64,000 nucleotides of DNA from Candidatus Sedimenticola sp. (ex Thyasira tokunagai) (GTDB taxonomy: Bacteria; Pseudomonadota; Gammaproteobacteria; Chromatiales; Chromatiaceae), in the NCBI GenBank assembly GCA_037318855.1, contig CP134874.1:2232598-2296597 (forward strand). Reading direction: 5' to 3'. The notes under the pieces were generated by a model that was not told the DNA's origin, made no database searches, and saw only the letters and a program-made list of their open reading frames with translations. Of the stretch, positions 60,923 to 64,000 are shown one piece after another (positions within the stretch are counted from its first letter, which is position 1; each line of letters starts with the position of its first letter). Both the position numbers and the translations under genes were made by a program.

Positions 60923-61503
60923 GGACGTCTCCATAAAAATGATAATAATTTTTGTGCACAAAACCCTCAACTCACAGGGAGAGGGAATAGTTGTTACAAG
61001 GACAACATCTCACCTTTACTCTCTTATCGTAAGCAGAGTGTCTCGTAAAGAAGAGTGATCCGTTTATTAGCTGAGAAAGAGAAGCTCGCCTTTCGAATAG
61101 CACCCCTTGCGTGTTTCTGGGACGTGTTACCCTCACAATATCCAAATAGCGTAAGCTCAACAATCACTTGGAAGCCACCTTTTCTTAGTCGTTCCACTCC
61201 CCTCTGTTCCAGCTCATATGCACCTGAGACTCTCTTTTTGTTACACTAAACCTTTGTCTTGTAACCATTTAATTAAATCCTACATCCTATAGATGTTACT
61301 CTTACATGCATTTTGACACATTAGCTATATGAGCAATTTCTAATAAAATTGCGACATTATTGAGCAAGGTCAAGTATGAAATGTTTAGTAGTCCAGAGAG
61401 GAGCGTCATGAATGATATATTCATGACTTTATGGCATGAAGTTGAAGGTCGTCAGGGAGTTTTGACATAACAATCAATGTATCCCCATTTTCGAAGCCTT
61501 ATC
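60923..61503. other. Long intergenic region holding a short coding candidate
   Basis: About 580 bases between the DUF47 gene and the aminotransferase remnant. No long gene is supported. There is a TTGACA-like box at 61313-61318 and the small translated candidate at 61408-61470 (separate entry). The A/T-rich part around 61260-61380 is suited to promoters. Confidence 0.45.
61408..61470 (+). CDS. Candidate 20-residue small protein with start codon in a hairpin
   Basis: GAGGAG at 61398-61403 and ATG at 61408 open a 20-codon frame ending TAA, giving MNDIFMTLWHEVEGRQGVLT. The start codon lies inside a perfect 9-bp hairpin (arms 61405-61413 and 61419-61427, loop GATAT), which could mask it. I do not recognise the peptide. 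It may be a leader peptide, the N-terminal stub of a lost gene, or not translated. Confidence 0.3.
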   Translation: MNDIFMTLWHEVEGRQGVLT

Positions 61504-61728
61504 TCAAGCCATCAGATCTGCCAGCCGCTGAACCCCTTCTGCAATTTGCACGGTTTCACAGTTGGTGAAATTGAGCCGCATACAGTTGTCTCCACCGCCA
61601 TCTGTATAGAACGCCTCACCGGGCACAAATGCCAGACCTCTTACAGTTGCCTCTTTCAATAGGGGCATCGCAGTTACCTCCCGTGGCCCACTAGCCACAC
61701 AAACATACCGCCACCAAGATAATCATTA
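61504..61728 (-). pseudogene. C-terminal fragment of a PLP-dependent aminotransferase (frameshifted)
   Basis: Residues RGLAFVPGEAFYTDGGGDN followed by MRLNFTNCETVQIAEGVQRL form the characteristic end of ARO8/2-aminoadipate-type aminotransferases. Upstream, the family's GGMFVWL is encoded in another frame (around 61695-61720), so a frameshift lies near 61690. No further upstream part, such as the PLP lysine region, is visible before 61842 where an unrelated gene begins. The gene is therefore broken and truncated. Confidence 0.75.
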
Positions 61729-61841
61729 TTATCAATTGGATAGGACATTTTCGCGCCGATCTCCGTATTCCGATTGTTCACAAATAGTCAGTTTGCGAGT
61801 ATTTTTACATCTACCATCGAGATCGACGCGGGTAGTGTGTT

Positions 61842-62294
61842 ATGAATGCAGCAGCAATTATGGACCCCCATCCGACAATCCTCAGGCCGACGGATATGAT
61901 TAGTACGGCTGCGCGCTTTATTATGGAGAAACGCTATCGCAGTCTGCCTGTGGTGGATGAGCACGGGTGTTACCTGGGGATGTTCGGTGTCAACTGCCTG
62001 CTTAAACAGGTGTTACCGAAAGCGGCATTGATGGAGAAGGGATTGACTAATCTCTCATTTATTCATGACTCCCTTGCTGATCTCCATGAAAGGTTCCATG
62101 AACTGGAAGATAAGCCGGTATCCATGTGTACCAATAAAGAGGTCGAAACCATCGCACCGGATACGCCGCTGATCGAGACGCTGATGCTTCTCTATACCCA
62201 ACGAGCCAGTATCCCGGTTGTTGAGCCGGGAAGTTGCAAACTGCTCGGTATGATCTCCTACTGGGATGTGGGTAAGGGAATACTGGCCTCCTAG
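61842..62294 (+). CDS. CBS-domain protein
   Basis: 150 residues containing two CBS motifs: about 8-65 (MDPHPTILRPTDMISTAARF; SLPVVDEHGCYLGMFGV) and about 92-148 (ETIAPDTPLIETLMLLYTQ; IPVVEPGSCKLLGMISYWDV). Such pairs bind adenosyl ligands and regulate partner transporters or enzymes. It ends 12 bases before the transporter gene and probably regulates or is co-expressed with it. ATG 61842 follows a weak ribosome site. Confidence 0.85.
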   Translation: MNAAAIMDPHPTILRPTDMISTAARFIMEKRYRSLPVVDEHGCYLGMFGVNCLLKQVLPKAALMEKGLTNLSFIHDSLADLHERFHELEDKPVSMCTNKEVETIAPDTPLIETLMLLYTQRASIPVVEPGSCKLLGMISYWDVGKGILAS

Positions 62295-62306
62295 GACAGA
62301 ATAACG

Positions 62307-63632
62307 ATGCACGAAGGTATGCTTTTTGGTTTTGATCCGGTCTGGTATGCCGGGTTGTTGTTTGTGGCGACCTATATCCTGGTGATGACAGAACGGCTTA
62401 ATCGGGCGGTTATCTCCATTACTGCTGCCTGCCTGATGATTATCGGCGGCGTGCTGACCCAGCAGGCGGCATTCGAGGGAGTCGATTTCAATACTCTGGG
62501 GCTGCTAACCGGCATGATGATGATTGTCGGCCTGGCCAAAAATTCCGGTATCTTCCAGTTTCTTGCCATCTGGTCAGTGAAGCGGGTCAAGGCGGATCCC
62601 TGGGGAATCCTGGTGATGCTGGTTGTAGTGACGGCAGTGCTCTCTGCACTGCTGGACAATGTCACCACCGTACTGCTGATCGCACCGGTTACACTGTTGA
62701 TCACAGATACACTGAAGATCAATGCATATCCCTATCTTTTTGCTGAGATATTTGCCTCCAATATCGGTGGTACCGCCACACTGATTGGTGATCCGCCCAA
62801 TATTATGATCGGTTCTGCCGTTGGTCTTGGATTCAATGATTTCTTCTTTAACCTTGCCCCTGTTGTTGTGGTAATCCTGGCGATCACCCTGCTTATTCTC
62901 TACCTTTTCTGGGGACGGAGCTTAGAGACCGATCCTGCCCTGCAGGAGAAGGTGATGGAGTATCGTGAGCGTGATGCGATTACCGACGCACGGTTGCTTA
63001 AACAGTCACTGGTGGTCTTGACTCTGGTTATGATGGGCTTTGTCTTTGGCCATGACCTGGGCTTACAGCCGGCCACTGTCGCGATGTTTGGTGCTTCGCT
63101 GCTACTGATAGTGCATAACCTGAAACGGTCAGCAGCCGAGGAGTCGGTGTCAGTTCATAAAACATTCTGTGAGGTGGAGTGGACGACACTCTTCTTTTTT
63201 ATCGGTCTCTTTATTGTGGTCTATGGAGTGGAGAGTACCGGACTCCTGGAGCGGATAGCACATCATATTATGGAGATAACCGGAGGTGATCGTAGTGTGA
63301 CTGCTATTTCCATACTCTGGGTCTCAGCCGTTGCCTCCGCACTCGTCGACAACATTCCATTTGTCGCCACTATGATCCCATTGATCGAAAGTATGGCGAC
63401 AACCTTTGGCAACAATGGGGAGCTATTACCGCTGTGGTGGTCACTTGCCCTCGGCTCTTGTCTGGGGGGAAACGGCAGCCTGGTCGGGGCAAGTGCAAAT
63501 TTGATCGTTGCCGGCTTTGCCGAACGCTCGGGTCAGCCTATTCACTTCACCAAATTTATGTTGGGTGCTTTTCCCTTGATGTTGTTATCGATACTGATCA
63601 GCAGTATCTACATTCAACTTCGTTATTTCTGA
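62307..63632 (+). CDS. ArsB/NhaD-family ion transporter
   Basis: 441 residues with about 11-12 membrane helices. Family phrases: LNRAVISITAACLMIIGGVL, LLDNVTTVLLIAPVTLLI, NIGGTATLIGDPPNIMIGSA, the repeated ALVDNIPFVATMIPLIESM and GGNGSLVGASANLIVAGF. The inverted-repeat DNVTT..GDPPN and DNIPF..GASAN loops are those of the ion-transporter superfamily (ArsB, NhaD, P protein). Substrate could be Na+, arsenite or a carboxylate; without an ars operon nearby, Na+/H+ or anion transport is preferred. Confidence 0.88.
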   Translation: MHEGMLFGFDPVWYAGLLFVATYILVMTERLNRAVISITAACLMIIGGVLTQQAAFEGVDFNTLGLLTGMMMIVGLAKNSGIFQFLAIWSVKRVKADPWGILVMLVVVTAVLSALLDNVTTVLLIAPVTLLITDTLKINAYPYLFAEIFASNIGGTATLIGDPPNIMIGSAVGLGFNDFFFNLAPVVVVILAITLLILYLFWGRSLETDPALQEKVMEYRERDAITDARLLKQSLVVLTLVMMGFVFGHDLGLQPATVAMFGASLLLIVHNLKRSAAEESVSVHKTFCEVEWTTLFFFIGLFIVVYGVESTGLLERIAHHIMEITGGDRSVTAISILWVSAVASALVDNIPFVATMIPLIESMATTFGNNGELLPLWWSLALGSCLGGNGSLVGASANLIVAGFAERSGQPIHFTKFMLGAFPLMLLSILISSIYIQLRYF

Positions 63633-63828
63633 TTAAAGCTTAAAAAACAGGGCGCAGGGGGTACTGAGGAGTGCAGAGGCTGAAGGGGATGGTCTACAAT
63701 CCTTAGCATAACCAGCTTTGCTCCAGACATCAGTGGAATCCGAACATCGATTCTAGAATTGAGGTAGAGAACCTACACTACTACAGACTCTCAGGCCATC
63801 AATCAACCGGAACAGTTTTACCTACCAG

Positions 63829-64000
63829 TTACCAGCGATAAGTTTTTGGATCAATCTTACCTCTCTCCATCAAGGATAAACTGAACTCCAGGGTGGCCGG
63901 ATCAAAATCTACCATCTCGGTGGCCCCGAAAACATCCGCGCCGGCCTTGGCGGCTTCTATTATTTTCAACTTCACATCTGCCGGCACACCCTTTGAGGCA
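63829..64000 (-). CDS. C-terminal part of an unidentified gene (runs off the right edge)
   Basis: 57 codons and a TAA (63829-63831) are visible on the minus strand; the N terminus is outside the window. The sequence has VPADVKLKIIEAAKAGADV, FGATEMVDFDPATLEFSLSL and ends KIDPKTYRW. The GADVFGATEMVDF stretch is loosely like DsrE-type folds, but that is a guess and I do not assign a family. Confidence 0.6.
   Translation of the reverse strand, partial: ASKGVPADVKLKIIEAAKAGADVFGATEMVDFDPATLEFSLSLMERGKIDPKTYRW

Noticed and set aside
1..64000. CRISPR array, tRNA, rRNA or complete insertion sequence
   Set aside because: I found no regularly spaced repeats, no cloverleaf-type sequence, and no transposase frame; only the two non-coding repeats described above.

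Overview
The window reads as chromosomal DNA of a motile, Gram-negative gammaproteobacterium. Three things support this. The rpoE-rseA-rseB-rseC-mucD, lepA-lepB-rnc-era-recO-pdxJ and fleQ/fleSR-fliEFGHIJ arrangements are classic gammaproteobacterial orders. RpoN-type promoters precede fleS and fliE. GC content is moderate. A Chromatiales-like, sulfur-oxidiser-related lineage is my best guess from gene style (TusA-like protein, DUF4845, Pit plus DUF47), but nothing in the window proves it. No rRNA, tRNA, CRISPR array or complete insertion sequence was seen.

Layout. 0-2.5 kb: end of a spermidine-synthase-like membrane protein, a YgfX-like protein and nadB. 2.6-7.1 kb: the envelope-stress operon (sigma-E, its anti-sigma system, a MucD/DegP protease, a glutaredoxin-like protein), closed by a clear terminator. 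7.2-13.3 kb: lepA, lepB, DUF4845, rnc, era, recO, pdxJ, tightly packed. 13.3-16.8 kb: an inverted-repeat element, PilZ, tandem-FHA, CNNM/CorC and a second PilZ-like gene. 17-26.8 kb: flagellar master regulator fleQ, the fleSR two-component pair, and fliEFGHIJ. 34.6-36.8 kb: a FlhB-tail-like/FliK-like pair on the minus strand.

Between the two flagellar blocks, at 27.1-34.5 kb, sits an eight-gene co-directional operon in which nearly every product handles phosphate. In order these are a NUDIX hydrolase, a PhoU-like/APH-kinase fusion, a GAK-type ATP-grasp enzyme, an HprK-related kinase B, a histidine-phosphatase/NUDIX fusion, a second histidine phosphatase, a PPP-like metallophosphatase and an amphi-Trp protein. 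The ATP-grasp, HprK-like and amphi-Trp proteins are hallmarks of the so-called GAK (grasp-and-kinase) system, whose chemistry is unknown to me. The other five genes suggest a kinase/phosphatase cycle on an unidentified phosphorylated molecule. This is the most interesting part of the window. A second phosphate cluster lies at 56.3-60.9 kb: two small genes, an FHA-like metallophosphatase, a Pit transporter and its DUF47 partner.

36.9-41.4 kb holds a GYF/pentapeptide-repeat membrane protein, the complete AmmeMemoRadiSam trio (AMMECR1, MEMO1, radical SAM) and rdgC. 41.6-52.9 kb carries a REC-REC-GGDEF protein and a chemotaxis operon: cheY, cheA, cheW, an MCP, a STAS protein, an uncharacterised CheZ-reminiscent protein, cheR, cheD and cheB. 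In that operon a 286-bp sequence occurs twice in direct orientation, once across the original start of the MCP gene and once near its end. The receptor has therefore lost its native first codons and its CheR/CheB-docking tail (remnant ending EWEEF). 52.9-55.9 kb holds an acyl-CoA synthetase, a TusA-like protein and a metallo-beta-lactamase-fold hydrolase. 61.5-64 kb holds a decayed aminotransferase fragment, a CBS protein, an ArsB/NhaD-type transporter and the tail of an unidentified gene.
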